Source: Lachnospiraceae bacterium
Lineage (GTDB): Bacteria; Bacillota; Clostridia; Lachnospirales; Lachnospiraceae
Direction: 5' to 3'
NCBI GenBank assembly: GCA_017399445.1
Contig: JAFQCM010000073.1
Location: 1-47,928 of the forward strand
DNA length: 47,928 nucleotides
Made by a program: the position numbers and the translations under genes. The notes below the pieces were generated by a model. That model worked only from the letters and a program-made list of their open reading frames with translations. It was not told the DNA's origin and ran no database searches. Positions within the stretch are counted from its first letter, which is position 1. Each line of letters opens with the position of its first letter. Positions 18,130 to 27,854 of the stretch are shown piece by piece.

Positions 18130-21100
18130 CTACTTCACATGAAAAGCCTGTTCTGTTATATAATCTTCTTTTAAATACTTGTCTAATAAGGTATGGAGAG
18201 TAGTTTCATCCTTCATGGTTTTACTAATCATCATATCGTTCAACAACTCATACCTGTTTTCTATGGGTTCCACTATTTCTTCAGAACGAATTAACCTGCC
18301 ACTTTCCACAACTTTTTCTCCATCTTTTCCTTTTTCTGTAATGTAATACTGGAGTGCTTCTCCAAAAAACAAAATAAAATCTGTTGTTTCTACTCCCGGA
18401 TACACCTTATTTAATTTTTTCACCTGATATTCCCCTTCTTCCAAGGTTTCATTGGTGTAATGAATTTCCGTACTTTTTACCGGATTTTGTCTGTATTCCA
18501 ATATGGTCTTATCATAAAGGAACATTTCTTCTGGTGTTCCATAATGATACTTTTTCATAAATTCAAAATAAATTCCCTTTTGCAAAAGTTCCATAAGTAC
18601 AGGCTGCAATACTGACCGTTTTTCTGATATCTCTTCTCCTTTTTCAGCACATCCATTTAATAGTGCCAGTTTACAAATATCTGGTAATTCTTCACCTTCT
18701 GCAAACATCTGATACAAACGTTTCAATATACGCTCATCTGTAATGTTTTCTTTTACAAAATATTCATAAGACTGTTTTGCTATAAATGCCTTTTCAATAC
18801 TTGGTCTTGCACCCTTCTTAATATAATCCTCAAAGATATCCGGCAGTTCTTCTACATAAGAATGGGCAAATAAAGACTGAACTAAAAGTCTTTCTGTCAA
18901 TTCATAATTGTCTAATTCCAGTTCTTTAGAAGATTTCCAGATGTCTCTCATCTGGTGTAAATTCCCCTGATAATACTTGATTAAATAAGAAAGTAATTCT
19001 ATATCATACTTTCCTTTGTCATACAAATAATGACATAATCTGCAAAAACTTTCAGCCTCTGTATATTCCTCCGGATACTCTCTTAAAAAAAGGCTACAGA
19101 TTCTTAAGAGAAATCTGGTGTTAATTCCTTCTGCTCCATAGTCTTTCACATATTGATAAGATTTCTCATACATTTTCCTTATAATCATGTATTCTACCAT
19201 ACGGATACGGTCTTTTGCCGGCAATTCTTCCACTTCTACTTCCAACAAGTAATTATCCAATTCCTCCATTTCACCGGTTTCATAATAAAAATCTGCAATC
19301 TTACCAAAAAATTCAAGCTTTTCTTCCGGTTTCACAATCAGGCTTTGGGAAATACTTCTTAACTGCCTTACATTCCACTCATCTACTTTCAGGTAAGAAC
19401 CTCTGTCAATCAACTTATGAATATAAATACCAATTTCCTGCTTTGTAAGCTTAAAACACCATGCCTCAATTTCTGCATTGCTATAAAGTCTTTCAGGCTC
19501 TGTTATAGACTGAATTGGAAATCTTCTTCCATATTCATCTTCTCCAAACAATACATAAGATTGGTTATATATATTTACATAAGCTTCTCCGCCATTACAA
19601 CCAAAGCTTTCTTCATAATACAACGCACTATGTCTTACTACAATCCGCTGCAAATTAGTATTCTCCATGGTAATTCTATGAGCAAACATAATGGACGCCA
19701 TTGCTTCTGCCATTTTTTCACCAATATGTTCTTTTTTAATTACTTCATGATAAATATAAGCAAGATCCTCATTGATATGACGTGCCATAATTTCATCTAG
19801 TGCAAATTGATAGATCTGCTTTTCATATTTTTCATATAATTCACTGTAAATTTCTTTATTTTTCATAAGATTTGCATATACGTATGCCTTCTTTTTGTAA
19901 TCCAAATCACATTGATACAAAAAGTACATCAGCACATTCCTTGGCAGGAGCTGATAATTTCTGGTATTCATGGAAATCAGATAATATTCATAAAGTCTTG
20001 TGATTTTTAAATCATTTTTAATTCCCAACTGGTACCAGAAAAAGAACTTATTTTCCCGTTTGTCATTTTTTATAAGAATGCTGCAAATCGCCTGAATCGT
20101 TTCTACCGTAGGATATTGCTTATAAGATTCTGTGAGAAGCTTATACAATACCGGATGAAACTCTGTGCTTTTCAAAGCCAGGTAAACCATTCTTGCTGCC
20201 ATTTCTTCCGTAAACTGATTATTTTTTAGTGCCCAGTTTAAAATACTAAGCTCAAATCTGTCTAGTTTTGTAAGAATATTGATATCTTTCTTTAAAATAT
20301 TAATTGCTTCCATAAAAATAACAGGATTCTGACAGGTTCCCTTGGAAAATCCTTTAATCTCTTCGTATTTTTTCAGCTTGTTAAGTTCATATTCTTCCTG
20401 TAAATACAATTTTAACCATAAAGCTTTCCAGCTTTTTTTGTTTTCCTCATAATATTCAGAAGCAGCTTCTAATGCCTTATCTCTTGTGCTTTCTCTCTGA
20501 TCTGCTAATGCAAGAAGGTACAAATAATAACAATAGTTTTCTGGTTCCTGCCTTCTTAATTTTCTTCCATCAATGACAGTTCTCAGTAAGTGCCATGCAT
20601 CTTCTGTTCTTTTTTCTGCCAGCAGAAGCTGTACCTTATATAGTTTAAAAAAAGAGTCTGTTTCAGCATTGTTAAATTCCTGTTCCAAAATTTCTAGTGA
20701 TTTTTTGCTCCAAGAAGAACTGTTTATTTTCCTTGTCCGAAATTCTATATACACTTTGGTTAATGCAGCCACAGCGTTTTTCCATGAAGGGGGCTCTGTT
20801 GCTTTGTGCTTTCCTTTTACTGCCTGAATCCGCACTTCTACTTTTTGTCTTGCAGTGGAAAAGGTGATTTTTCCCATATTCTTTCCCCAGTGCATCCGCT
20901 CCCGCTTGATATAATACTGAAAAGGGCATAAACTTCCCACAAAATCATCTTCATGAAGATATTTTTTATAAGGAACTAAAAAATCACTGTCAGATTCTAC
21001 TAGAATTTCGAAATAACCCCAATTTTTCTTTGTTAATGGAATACTTTCTCTTGTATTCTCATCAATTTCCAAATATATTTCCTTCTTTTTTTCCACATCA

Positions 21101-21672
21101 ATCAGCACCGGTGATTTCTTACGGATAGCAATTAAAAACTCTTCCATGGCATAGTTCTTATCTGTATTTTCCAAAAGTCCTTCATAAAGAGGCAGGTACT
21201 GTCTGTCATGGTTCACAAAAATCTTTGTGAAATCAGGACTTACAAAAATCTTTAAAGCTTCATTCCAGGAATTTTGTGCAAGATTTGCAAAATGAAATAA
21301 ATTTTTTACATTTCCCATAGAAGATTCTATATGACATTTTTCAATATTTGCCACAAAAGGAAGACTATACTCTCCTCCATTAGAAATAATATCAAATTTC
21401 CCTTTTATCACTTCCCCTTCCTGCATTCCTCTGCTGTCAAATTCAAATTCTATTACATTTCTGGTACCTTTAAAGGAATTGATACAGCAACGCATCCTAG
21501 GTGAAGATACTGTAATATACCCCAGTATTTCTTTTGTCCCATTAATTTCGAAGGTTCCTTTGAAATTTTCTCCCTGATACATACTGCACTCTACTCTTGA
21601 CGTAGATAGCGTAATTTCCGGCAGTTCATATTCAAATTGCCCATTTATATATTTCTCCAAAGATATGTACAC
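18130..21672 (-). CDS. Large DUF5717-like protein: N-terminal beta domains, long helical-repeat solenoid
   Basis: About 1180 residues. I choose GTG at 21672 (MYISLEKYINGQFEYE) because GAGGGAG lies about eight bases upstream. A GTG at 21714 in the same frame has no binding site and falls in a palindrome. The first 300 residues read as beta-sandwich modules. From about 315 to 1090 the protein is a long chain of helix pairs of TPR/solenoid character, and a short beta-rich end follows. There is no signal peptide or membrane helix. From memory it matches DUF5717, a family that accompanies DUF5716. Such a solenoid probably scaffolds other proteins. It is the second gene of the c-di-GMP-linked operon, 12 bases before the actin-fold gene. 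Confidence 0.75.
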   Translation of the reverse strand: MYISLEKYINGQFEYELPEITLSTSRVECSMYQGENFKGTFEINGTKEILGYITVSSPRMRCCINSFKGTRNVIEFEFDSRGMQEGEVIKGKFDIISNGGEYSLPFVANIEKCHIESSMGNVKNLFHFANLAQNSWNEALKIFVSPDFTKIFVNHDRQYLPLYEGLLENTDKNYAMEEFLIAIRKKSPVLIDVEKKKEIYLEIDENTRESIPLTKKNWGYFEILVESDSDFLVPYKKYLHEDDFVGSLCPFQYYIKRERMHWGKNMGKITFSTARQKVEVRIQAVKGKHKATEPPSWKNAVAALTKVYIEFRTRKINSSSWSKKSLEILEQEFNNAETDSFFKLYKVQLLLAEKRTEDAWHLLRTVIDGRKLRRQEPENYCYYLYLLALADQRESTRDKALEAASEYYEENKKSWKALWLKLYLQEEYELNKLKKYEEIKGFSKGTCQNPVIFMEAINILKKDINILTKLDRFELSILNWALKNNQFTEEMAARMVYLALKSTEFHPVLYKLLTESYKQYPTVETIQAICSILIKNDKRENKFFFWYQLGIKNDLKITRLYEYYLISMNTRNYQLLPRNVLMYFLYQCDLDYKKKAYVYANLMKNKEIYSELYEKYEKQIYQFALDEIMARHINEDLAYIYHEVIKKEHIGEKMAEAMASIMFAHRITMENTNLQRIVVRHSALYYEESFGCNGGEAYVNIYNQSYVLFGEDEYGRRFPIQSITEPERLYSNAEIEAWCFKLTKQEIGIYIHKLIDRGSYLKVDEWNVRQLRSISQSLIVKPEEKLEFFGKIADFYYETGEMEELDNYLLEVEVEELPAKDRIRMVEYMIIRKMYEKSYQYVKDYGAEGINTRFLLRICSLFLREYPEEYTEAESFCRLCHYLYDKGKYDIELLSYLIKYYQGNLHQMRDIWKSSKELELDNYELTERLLVQSLFAHSYVEELPDIFEDYIKKGARPSIEKAFIAKQSYEYFVKENITDERILKRLYQMFAEGEELPDICKLALLNGCAEKGEEISEKRSVLQPVLMELLQKGIYFEFMKKYHYGTPEEMFLYDKTILEYRQNPVKSTEIHYTNETLEEGEYQVKKLNKVYPGVETTDFILFFGEALQYYITEKGKDGEKVVESGRLIRSEEIVEPIENRYELLNDMMISKTMKDETTLHTLLDKYLKEDYITEQAFHVK

Positions 21673-21704
21673 TACTATCACTCCCTCATCATACGAACTT
21701 AAGA

Positions 21705-21723
21705 CTGTCTGCACTGCAGACAG
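21705..21723 (-). other. Short palindrome between the GGDEF/EAL and DUF5717-like genes
   Basis: CTGTCTGCA (21705-21713) and TGCAGACAG (21715-21723) form a near-perfect palindrome in the 55-base gap. It has no real T-run on the minus strand. It may be a weak terminator or an RNA-processing hairpin that sets the ratio of the two products. Confidence 0.4.
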
Positions 21724-21727
21724 CCTT

Positions 21728-24403
21728 TTATTTTATTCCCCCGGCATTAAATATGTATTTTTGTTCAAAATCCCTCAAAGGAATAGCTTTATCAAAATAA
21801 AATCCCTGCATCAGCTTTACATCCATTTTTTTAAGAACTACAAGCTGTTCTTTTCGTTCAATTCCTTCCACACATACATTCAGATCCAAAGTAGCGGCCA
21901 GTTCATTAATCATTTTAATAAATGCTTTTGCGTAATCATCATGTTCTACATCCGTTACAAATGTCTGGTCTATTTTTATTACATCCAAAGGAATTTCTTT
22001 GATATGATTTAAAGCCGAATATCCTGTTCCAAAATCATCCAAAGCAATTCGTATTCCTAATTTTCTAATTTCTGAGAGCACCTGTTTCATACGAATCATA
22101 TCATTAATTGCCAGACTTTCTGTCACTTCCAAAGTAAGATTTTTCGGATTTATACCTGTTTCAACTACTGTTTTTTTAATAATATCTACAATATCATTCT
22201 GCAAAAGCTGCACTACAGATAGATTCACATTTACTTTGTAATCCGGATGTCCCAGTTCATTCCAGTTTCTGCATGCCTTGCATGCTTCCTTTAGCACATA
22301 GGTACCAATAGGATTAATCAGTCCCAGATATTCTGCTAATGGAATAAACTCTCCTGGTGAAACAAAACCCATAGTGGCGTGATTCCATCTTACCAGTGCC
22401 TCTGCGCCGGTACACTCAGTAGTTCCATCCTCTTTGATATGAATAATTGGCTGATAATAAACAATGAAATCACGATATCCCTCATTTCCGGAATTACGCA
22501 TATTCTTTTCCATGTCAAAAAGCTTTAGAGAGGAACTGCCAGATTCTTCTGTATAATAATGAATTCTGTTTTTCCCGTCTTTTTTTGCCTCATACATGGC
22601 GATATCCGCTTTCTTAATTAAATCATTTGCCTCTTGCCCATCCATTGGGAAATCTACTACACCAAGGCTCATGGTACAATAATAATCTGCACCATTTAAG
22701 TACCATGGCTTGCTGAATACTTCCATAAGTGCTTTCAGCACATCTTCTTTTTTATGATAATTTTCTTCCGGCAAGATGATAATAAATTCATCACCACCCA
22801 TGCGATAACAGGTACTGGATATTTCCGGTATACTTCTTAAATGGTTTGAAACCTCTCGCAGGAGAATATCTCCATACTGATGTCCCAATCCATCATTAAT
22901 ATTCTTAAAGTTATCCAAATCCATAAAGAACAAAGAACCTTTTGTGCCCTTCTCTTTCACCTTAAGCAAATGTTTTTTCAAATCTTTCTCACACCGCATA
23001 CGATTATACAAACCTGTAAGAAAGTCATTATTTGCCTGCTGTTCTATTTTCTTTTGATATTTTCTTTTATCGGTAACATCATAAATAGAGCACAATACTG
23101 CTTCTCTTCCATCTACCCAGCTCAACTCTGTGTAATGTAAATCAAACCACCTTTTTATATTTTCAGCATAAAATTCCAGCCCACCTGAATGATACTTACT
23201 CTTTTTTCCTTTTCTTAAGTTCTGGCTTAGAGTACCCTTTTTTAACTCTTCTGAAAAATGTTTGCTAACCATTTTATTAGCAAAGAGTACTTCATCTGTA
23301 GCTTTATCTGTTACCAGAATGCCACTTCCCACATTATCCATAATTCTTGCCAATGCTCTATAAGAACTTGCCAGAGAATTTTTTGCAGATCTTTTAGCCT
23401 GAATACTCTGTATAATTTTAGCAACATCCCCTAAAAACTGAATATCCGCCAGCTCCCACACCCGTTCTTTGGATGTTTCCATAAAATTTACATACATAAC
23501 AATTTCTTCATTTACATATACAGGCAATGCTGCAATAGCTAAAATCCCATATTCATTAAATTTCTGCCGGCTAAACAATGGCAGTTGCATACCAGAAGAA
23601 ATAAATACTGGTCTTTCATTATTTAATGCCCATTCTGCATATGAAATTTTCATTCCATCCTGAAATTTGTTTTCTTCCTCTTTTTCTGCCCAATGACAAA
23701 CAACCTGAAAGGCTTCTTCTTCTTTATTCAGCTTAAAAAGATTTCCCATATTTACCTTCAGATAATCCGCTGCAAGTTCTATAATTCTTTCTGCTACCAG
23801 TTCAAATTCATCTGCAGACTCTAAATTCTTCACAATTTCTGTCATTATCTGGTTTTTGCGAAGTTCTTCCTTCATTTTGGTTTCCGCAACTTTGCTCTTT
23901 TTAGCTTCTTCTTTGGCATTCATAACCAAAAAAGCTTCTGCCAGTAATTTTCTCACCAAAACTCTGGACAGTTCCATTCTGCTACTCATTTCTTCTCTTG
24001 TAACAGTAGTTTTTATTTTTCCCCAGTTTTCAACGTCTTGCTCTGGTATTTCCACATCATTTAGCACCGCATAACTACACCACAAAATAACAGGTTTATT
24101 CTCCACTGCAATTGCGGTACCAATAAGTTTCACCCATGGATAATCTGTATCTACTACAATCTGTTCTTCATATGGATTATTTCTTAGCTGCTCTATCAGT
24201 AATTCAAAATAACGTTCTTTTACATTTTCTAAAATAAATTCTAATTCTTCTTCCATTCCGGAATATTCTGTAATACGTTTCCCCTCTGCATCGCAACATA
24301 CCACAAAAAGCTGTGCCACATGTGCATAGCTGTCCTGTATATACTGCAATTCTTCCTCTTGTATAAAGGAGGAATATTTTTGAACCTTTAAATTTCCACC
24401 CAT
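21728..24403 (-). CDS. Diguanylate cyclase/phosphodiesterase with PocR-like, GAF and PAS sensory domains
   Basis: 891 residues, cytosolic. The N-terminal part (about 10-150) resembles a PocR sensor without its Cys residues. A coiled segment, a GAF-like domain (about 205-340) and a PAS-like domain (about 350-455) follow. GGDEF is intact (YRMGGDEFIIIL, near 535), so c-di-GMP synthesis is possible. EAL is also intact (GAEALVRW near 668, then LEVTES, LDDFGTGYS, IKIDQ and CVEGIE), so breakdown is possible too. Which activity dominates cannot be read from the sequence. It opens the five-gene block and has its own sigma-A promoter. Its binding site (TAGGTG) is modest. Confidence 0.92.
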   Translation of the reverse strand: MGGNLKVQKYSSFIQEEELQYIQDSYAHVAQLFVVCCDAEGKRITEYSGMEEELEFILENVKERYFELLIEQLRNNPYEEQIVVDTDYPWVKLIGTAIAVENKPVILWCSYAVLNDVEIPEQDVENWGKIKTTVTREEMSSRMELSRVLVRKLLAEAFLVMNAKEEAKKSKVAETKMKEELRKNQIMTEIVKNLESADEFELVAERIIELAADYLKVNMGNLFKLNKEEEAFQVVCHWAEKEEENKFQDGMKISYAEWALNNERPVFISSGMQLPLFSRQKFNEYGILAIAALPVYVNEEIVMYVNFMETSKERVWELADIQFLGDVAKIIQSIQAKRSAKNSLASSYRALARIMDNVGSGILVTDKATDEVLFANKMVSKHFSEELKKGTLSQNLRKGKKSKYHSGGLEFYAENIKRWFDLHYTELSWVDGREAVLCSIYDVTDKRKYQKKIEQQANNDFLTGLYNRMRCEKDLKKHLLKVKEKGTKGSLFFMDLDNFKNINDGLGHQYGDILLREVSNHLRSIPEISSTCYRMGGDEFIIILPEENYHKKEDVLKALMEVFSKPWYLNGADYYCTMSLGVVDFPMDGQEANDLIKKADIAMYEAKKDGKNRIHYYTEESGSSSLKLFDMEKNMRNSGNEGYRDFIVYYQPIIHIKEDGTTECTGAEALVRWNHATMGFVSPGEFIPLAEYLGLINPIGTYVLKEACKACRNWNELGHPDYKVNVNLSVVQLLQNDIVDIIKKTVVETGINPKNLTLEVTESLAINDMIRMKQVLSEIRKLGIRIALDDFGTGYSALNHIKEIPLDVIKIDQTFVTDVEHDDYAKAFIKMINELAATLDLNVCVEGIERKEQLVVLKKMDVKLMQGFYFDKAIPLRDFEQKYIFNAGGIK

Positions 24404-24445
24404 TATTACACCTACCCTGTAATTTCTTCGACAATGCTATTATTT

Positions 24446-24474
24446 ATTCTACATGAAAAGAGACATGATTGCAA
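24446..24474 (-). promoter_or_regulatory. Sigma-A promoter of the GGDEF/EAL-led operon
   Basis: The minus strand has TTGCAA (24469-24474), a 17-base spacer and TAGAAT (24446-24451), about 40 bases before the start codon. It should drive the GGDEF/EAL, DUF5717-like, DUF5716-like, TPR and coiled-coil genes. Confidence 0.75.
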
Positions 24475-24507
24475 CTAAGTTTTTCGTTGGCACATATGGT
24501 TTTGTTG

Positions 24508-24665
24508 GAATGTCAAAGGGGGGGACACCCGGGAGAGGGAAGAAGGTGGGGAAAGCAGGCTGAGACAACGTTGCGATGAACTAACTGTTAACTACGACTA
24601 AGACTCTCGAATGTGACCTCGAGTCTTAGTCGTAGTTGATAGTTAGTTCACTGCAGCGTTGTCTC
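24508..24665. repeat. GC-rich intergenic element with a 45-base inverted repeat and G-runs
   Basis: Bases 24562-24606 and 24621-24665 are inverted copies with 40 of 45 positions matching, around a 14-base loop. To the left lie four G-runs (24518-24524, 24531-24533, 24537-24539, 24548-24551) that could form a G-quadruplex on the plus strand. The stretch is far more GC-rich than the genes beside it. It occupies most of the 321-base gap between phoB and the GGDEF/EAL operon. No T-run follows the stem, so it is not a normal terminator. It may be a miniature mobile element or a transcription roadblock. Confidence 0.8.
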
Positions 24666-24724
24666 TGTCTTCTTAGGAAGCATTGGCACCGGTTCCCGGC
24701 GTCCGTAGGCCCCACCAAGTCCCC

Positions 24725-25432
24725 TTAAGAGAACTTATACCCAACTCCTCTTACTGTTTTTATATATTTAGGTTTATTATCGTCCTCCTCAATCTTCTTC
24801 CTCAAATTTCGAATATGTACATCCACTGTTCTGGTTTCCCCAGCATATTCATAACCCCAGATTTTATCTAACAATGTTTCTCTGGAGAATACTCTGGTGC
24901 GGTTTTTTGCAAGGGTATATAATAATTCAAATTCTTTCAGTGCAAGTTCTACTACTTTACCATCTACAATGACTTCATGAGTAGTATTGTTAATTACAAT
25001 TTTATCAACAGCAATTACATCATAACTTTCTTCTTTTGCTGCTGCAGAACCTATATTTCTTTCGCTTCTTCGCAGTACCGCTTTGACTCTTGCCACCAGC
25101 TCATAGATCCCAAAGGGCTTACTGATATAATCATCTGCTCCTACTTCCAGCCCTAGAACTTTATTGATCTCTTCGCTTTTTGCAGTAAGCATAATTACTG
25201 GAAGGTCTGCTGTGTCCGGATTTTTTCTTAGACGTTTCAACATTTCCATTCCATCAATTCCCGGTAACATAATATCCAGCAGAATCAAATCTATGTTTTC
25301 TTTTTTTATAATTTCTAATCCATCTTCTCCACTACTGGCAGTTAATACTTTAAATCCATTGTTTTCCAGATTGTACGCTAACAATTCTAAAATATGTTCT
25401 TCATCATCGATTGCAAGAATTACTTTTCCCAT
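24725..25432 (-). CDS. phoB: Phosphate-regulon response regulator, OmpR/PhoB family
   Basis: 235 residues: a receiver domain (1-120) with acidic DDEE, phospho-Asp53 in LLDIMLPG, Thr in MLTAK and Lys in SKPFG, then an OmpR-type winged helix ending in RTVDVHIRNLRKKIEED and VRGVGYKF. It binds DNA when phosphorylated by PhoR. It is the last gene of the pst-pho operon, 12 bases after phoR, with GGAG upstream of the ATG. The Pho-box-like repeats before pstS are its likely target, giving positive feedback. In Gram-positive naming it could equally be called PhoP. Confidence 0.93.
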   Translation of the reverse strand: MGKVILAIDDEEHILELLAYNLENNGFKVLTASSGEDGLEIIKKENIDLILLDIMLPGIDGMEMLKRLRKNPDTADLPVIMLTAKSEEINKVLGLEVGADDYISKPFGIYELVARVKAVLRRSERNIGSAAAKEESYDVIAVDKIVINNTTHEVIVDGKVVELALKEFELLYTLAKNRTRVFSRETLLDKIWGYEYAGETRTVDVHIRNLRKKIEEDDNKPKYIKTVRGVGYKFS

Positions 25433-25444
25433 CTACAAGTCTCC

Positions 25445-27196
25445 TTACTGCACCGTAGTATACGGCAGCTTCACTATAAATTTTGTACCTACCAGTACTT
25501 CACTTTCCACCCGAATATCACCATTATACATTTCTACAATGTGTTTTACAATAGAAAGTCCTAGTCCGGTTCCTCCAGTTTTGCTAGATCGGCTCTTGTC
25601 TACCCGGTAAAATCTTTCAAAGATTCTGTCTAGGGATTCTTTTTCAATCCCCTTACCGGTATCTTCCACACTTAAGCAAAGGAAATTTCCATCACTGAAA
25701 CATTTTACGATAATGGTCCCATTTTCTGTATATTTAATGGCATTATCTACCAGATTAATCATCAACTGCTTAATTCTGTCGGCATTACAGGAATAAGGAC
25801 GAATATATGCATCTGCTTCATATTTTAATGCCACATCCTTTTTCGCCTTTGGATTCAGCAAAGTGATTACATCTCCTACAATTTGTTTCACATCATTTTC
25901 TTTTACATTGTAATCATTATTATTTTCAATTTCTGACAACAGAAGAATATCCTGAATCAGATTGTAAAGCCGCTCTGTTTCTATATCAATGATATCTAAA
26001 AACTTCATTGCAAATTTTTCATCATGAATAGCACCATTTTTCAGGGTATCTACAAATCCCCTGATGGAAGTAAGTGGTGTTTTAAATTCATGGGATACAT
26101 TTGATACAAAATCGCTTCTCATATGCTCTAATTTTCTTATCTGGGTTACATCTTCAAAGATTAGTAAAACTCCTACTGTCCTGTCTTCTTTTTCTTCATA
26201 TAGCGGTGTTCCATTGATTCGCATAATACATTCTTCTTCATTGTAAATGTGCCCTTCTTTTGATATGGAATCTTCTGTTTCTTTTACTTTATCCACCACA
26301 TCATAAAGCATTTGATTTCTTAATACATGATAAATTGGAAGTCCCGAAATATCATCATCCTCTCTAGAAACTAGTGCCTTAAACTCCTGATTACAGAAGA
26401 TAATCTTATTTTCATCATCTACCGCAACCACACCATTATCCATACTGTAAAGGATTGCTTCTAGTTCATTATTTCTGGAGTATAAAGCTGCCATATTTTC
26501 TTTTAATTTTTCCGCCATTGTATTGAAGGCATCTGCCAGCATTCCAATTTGGTCATTTTGTCTGGTGTATATTTTTACCCTTAAATCTCCATTGGCTATT
26601 TTTCTCGCCGCATTGGTTACTTCATCTAGTGGATTTGTAATATAATTACTAAAGTATATTGCCATCAATATAATAATAATGGTAATTACAAGTATAGTCA
26701 TTAATGCAGATTTTACAAAACCAAATTCCAACCCTTTTAACTCCTCTAAAGGAACTGAAATTCTAAGAACTCCCTGAAAACTCTCTGTTTCTACCGGCAC
26801 AGCACAATACATACATTCCACATTTAAGGTTTTAGAAAATCTTTTTACACTATATTTTTCTCCTGCTAACGCCTTTCTGATCTCAATACGATTGGAATGA
26901 TTATCCATATCATCATAGTCTGCATTAGTTTCAGCCACTACCTCTCCATCTTTTGACACTATGGTAATACGAACATTATAGTCATTAGCATATGTTTTTG
27001 CAAACACTTCCAGGCTGCTTTCTTCTTCATGAAGCTTATTTTCCAAAATGGCACCTAGCAATTCTGCCTGTGTCATATATCCTTCTTCACTTTGTTTTAT
27101 AAAGGAATGATAACTTTTTCCTATAAATGTAACACCCATGGCAATCATAGTTGCTATAGCAATCAGAAAATAGGTCATAAAAAGTTTCTTTTTCAT
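25445..27196 (-). CDS. phoR: Phosphate-regulon sensor histidine kinase
   Basis: 583 residues from ATG at 27196, which overlaps the phoU stop as ATGA and has AGGGGA upstream; a longer in-frame start within phoU is less likely. Order: membrane helix (about 6-25), extracytoplasmic sensor region (about 30-160), second helix (about 165-190), HAMP (about 190-240), PAS (about 245-350), HisKA with VSHEFKTPLTS, and HATPase with GTGLGLSI. It phosphorylates PhoB when phosphate is low. PhoU and the Pst transporter, encoded just upstream, usually restrain it. Confidence 0.92.
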   Translation of the reverse strand: MKKKLFMTYFLIAIATMIAMGVTFIGKSYHSFIKQSEEGYMTQAELLGAILENKLHEEESSLEVFAKTYANDYNVRITIVSKDGEVVAETNADYDDMDNHSNRIEIRKALAGEKYSVKRFSKTLNVECMYCAVPVETESFQGVLRISVPLEELKGLEFGFVKSALMTILVITIIIILMAIYFSNYITNPLDEVTNAARKIANGDLRVKIYTRQNDQIGMLADAFNTMAEKLKENMAALYSRNNELEAILYSMDNGVVAVDDENKIIFCNQEFKALVSREDDDISGLPIYHVLRNQMLYDVVDKVKETEDSISKEGHIYNEEECIMRINGTPLYEEKEDRTVGVLLIFEDVTQIRKLEHMRSDFVSNVSHEFKTPLTSIRGFVDTLKNGAIHDEKFAMKFLDIIDIETERLYNLIQDILLLSEIENNNDYNVKENDVKQIVGDVITLLNPKAKKDVALKYEADAYIRPYSCNADRIKQLMINLVDNAIKYTENGTIIVKCFSDGNFLCLSVEDTGKGIEKESLDRIFERFYRVDKSRSSKTGGTGLGLSIVKHIVEMYNGDIRVESEVLVGTKFIVKLPYTTVQ

Positions 27197-27843
27197 CGTT
27201 CTAAATCCCCTGTAATAATAAACATATTCCACTCTGCCATATTAGTTGCATGATCTGCCATTCTTTCAATATACTTAATAATCATAAGATAGTAGGCATA
27301 TTGTTTAATTGCTTCCGGATTATGTTTCATGGCAATGCAAAGTTCCTTCATGATTTTTTCAAAATAATCATCCACCACATCATCAGATGTTTTTACATAT
27401 GCTGCTTTTTCAATGTCTTCATTCACAAAGCTGTCTATGGTTTTTACTACCATTTCTTTCATTTTCAACAACATTTCTTCTACATAATCCGGCATTACTA
27501 TATGCTCTTCCTTGGAAAGTAAAATAATGTATTCTGAAATGTCAGAACAATGATCTGCAATTCGCTCAATATCAGATATCATTCGCATAATGGAGGTTAC
27601 TCTTCTGAGATCCTTTGCTACCGGCTGTTCCTTTGCAATAATAGAAATACACTCTGCTTCAATCTTACGTTCTAATTCATCAATTACATCATCATCTTCT
27701 ATGATCTTATGAGCAATATCAGCATCTACTGTTTTTAAAGCACCCATTACTTTCCCAATTGATTCTTCGATTAGTGTGCTCATTTGAATTACATCTCTGT
27801 TCATAGTTTCTAATTCTGCCATATATCTTTGTCTTGTTGGCAT
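27193..27843 (-). CDS. phoU: Phosphate signalling adaptor PhoU
   Basis: 216 residues, all helical, with two PhoU repeats each bearing an acidic metal-binding pattern (IEDDDVIDELER; RIADHCSDISEYI; RMADHATNMAEW). It links the Pst transporter to the PhoR kinase and represses the regulon when phosphate is plentiful. The start follows AGGAGGGG, 11 bases after pstB. Its stop overlaps the phoR start by four bases, so translation of the two is coupled. Confidence 0.95.
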   Translation of the reverse strand: MPTRQRYMAELETMNRDVIQMSTLIEESIGKVMGALKTVDADIAHKIIEDDDVIDELERKIEAECISIIAKEQPVAKDLRRVTSIMRMISDIERIADHCSDISEYIILLSKEEHIVMPDYVEEMLLKMKEMVVKTIDSFVNEDIEKAAYVKTSDDVVDDYFEKIMKELCIAMKHNPEAIKQYAYYLMIIKYIERMADHATNMAEWNMFIITGDLER

Positions 27844-27854
27844 TCTATCCCCTC

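Noticed and set aside
21672..21714. GTG start at 21714 for the DUF5717-like gene
   Set aside because: It lies in a palindrome with no binding site, whereas GTG at 21672 has GAGGGAG at the right distance.
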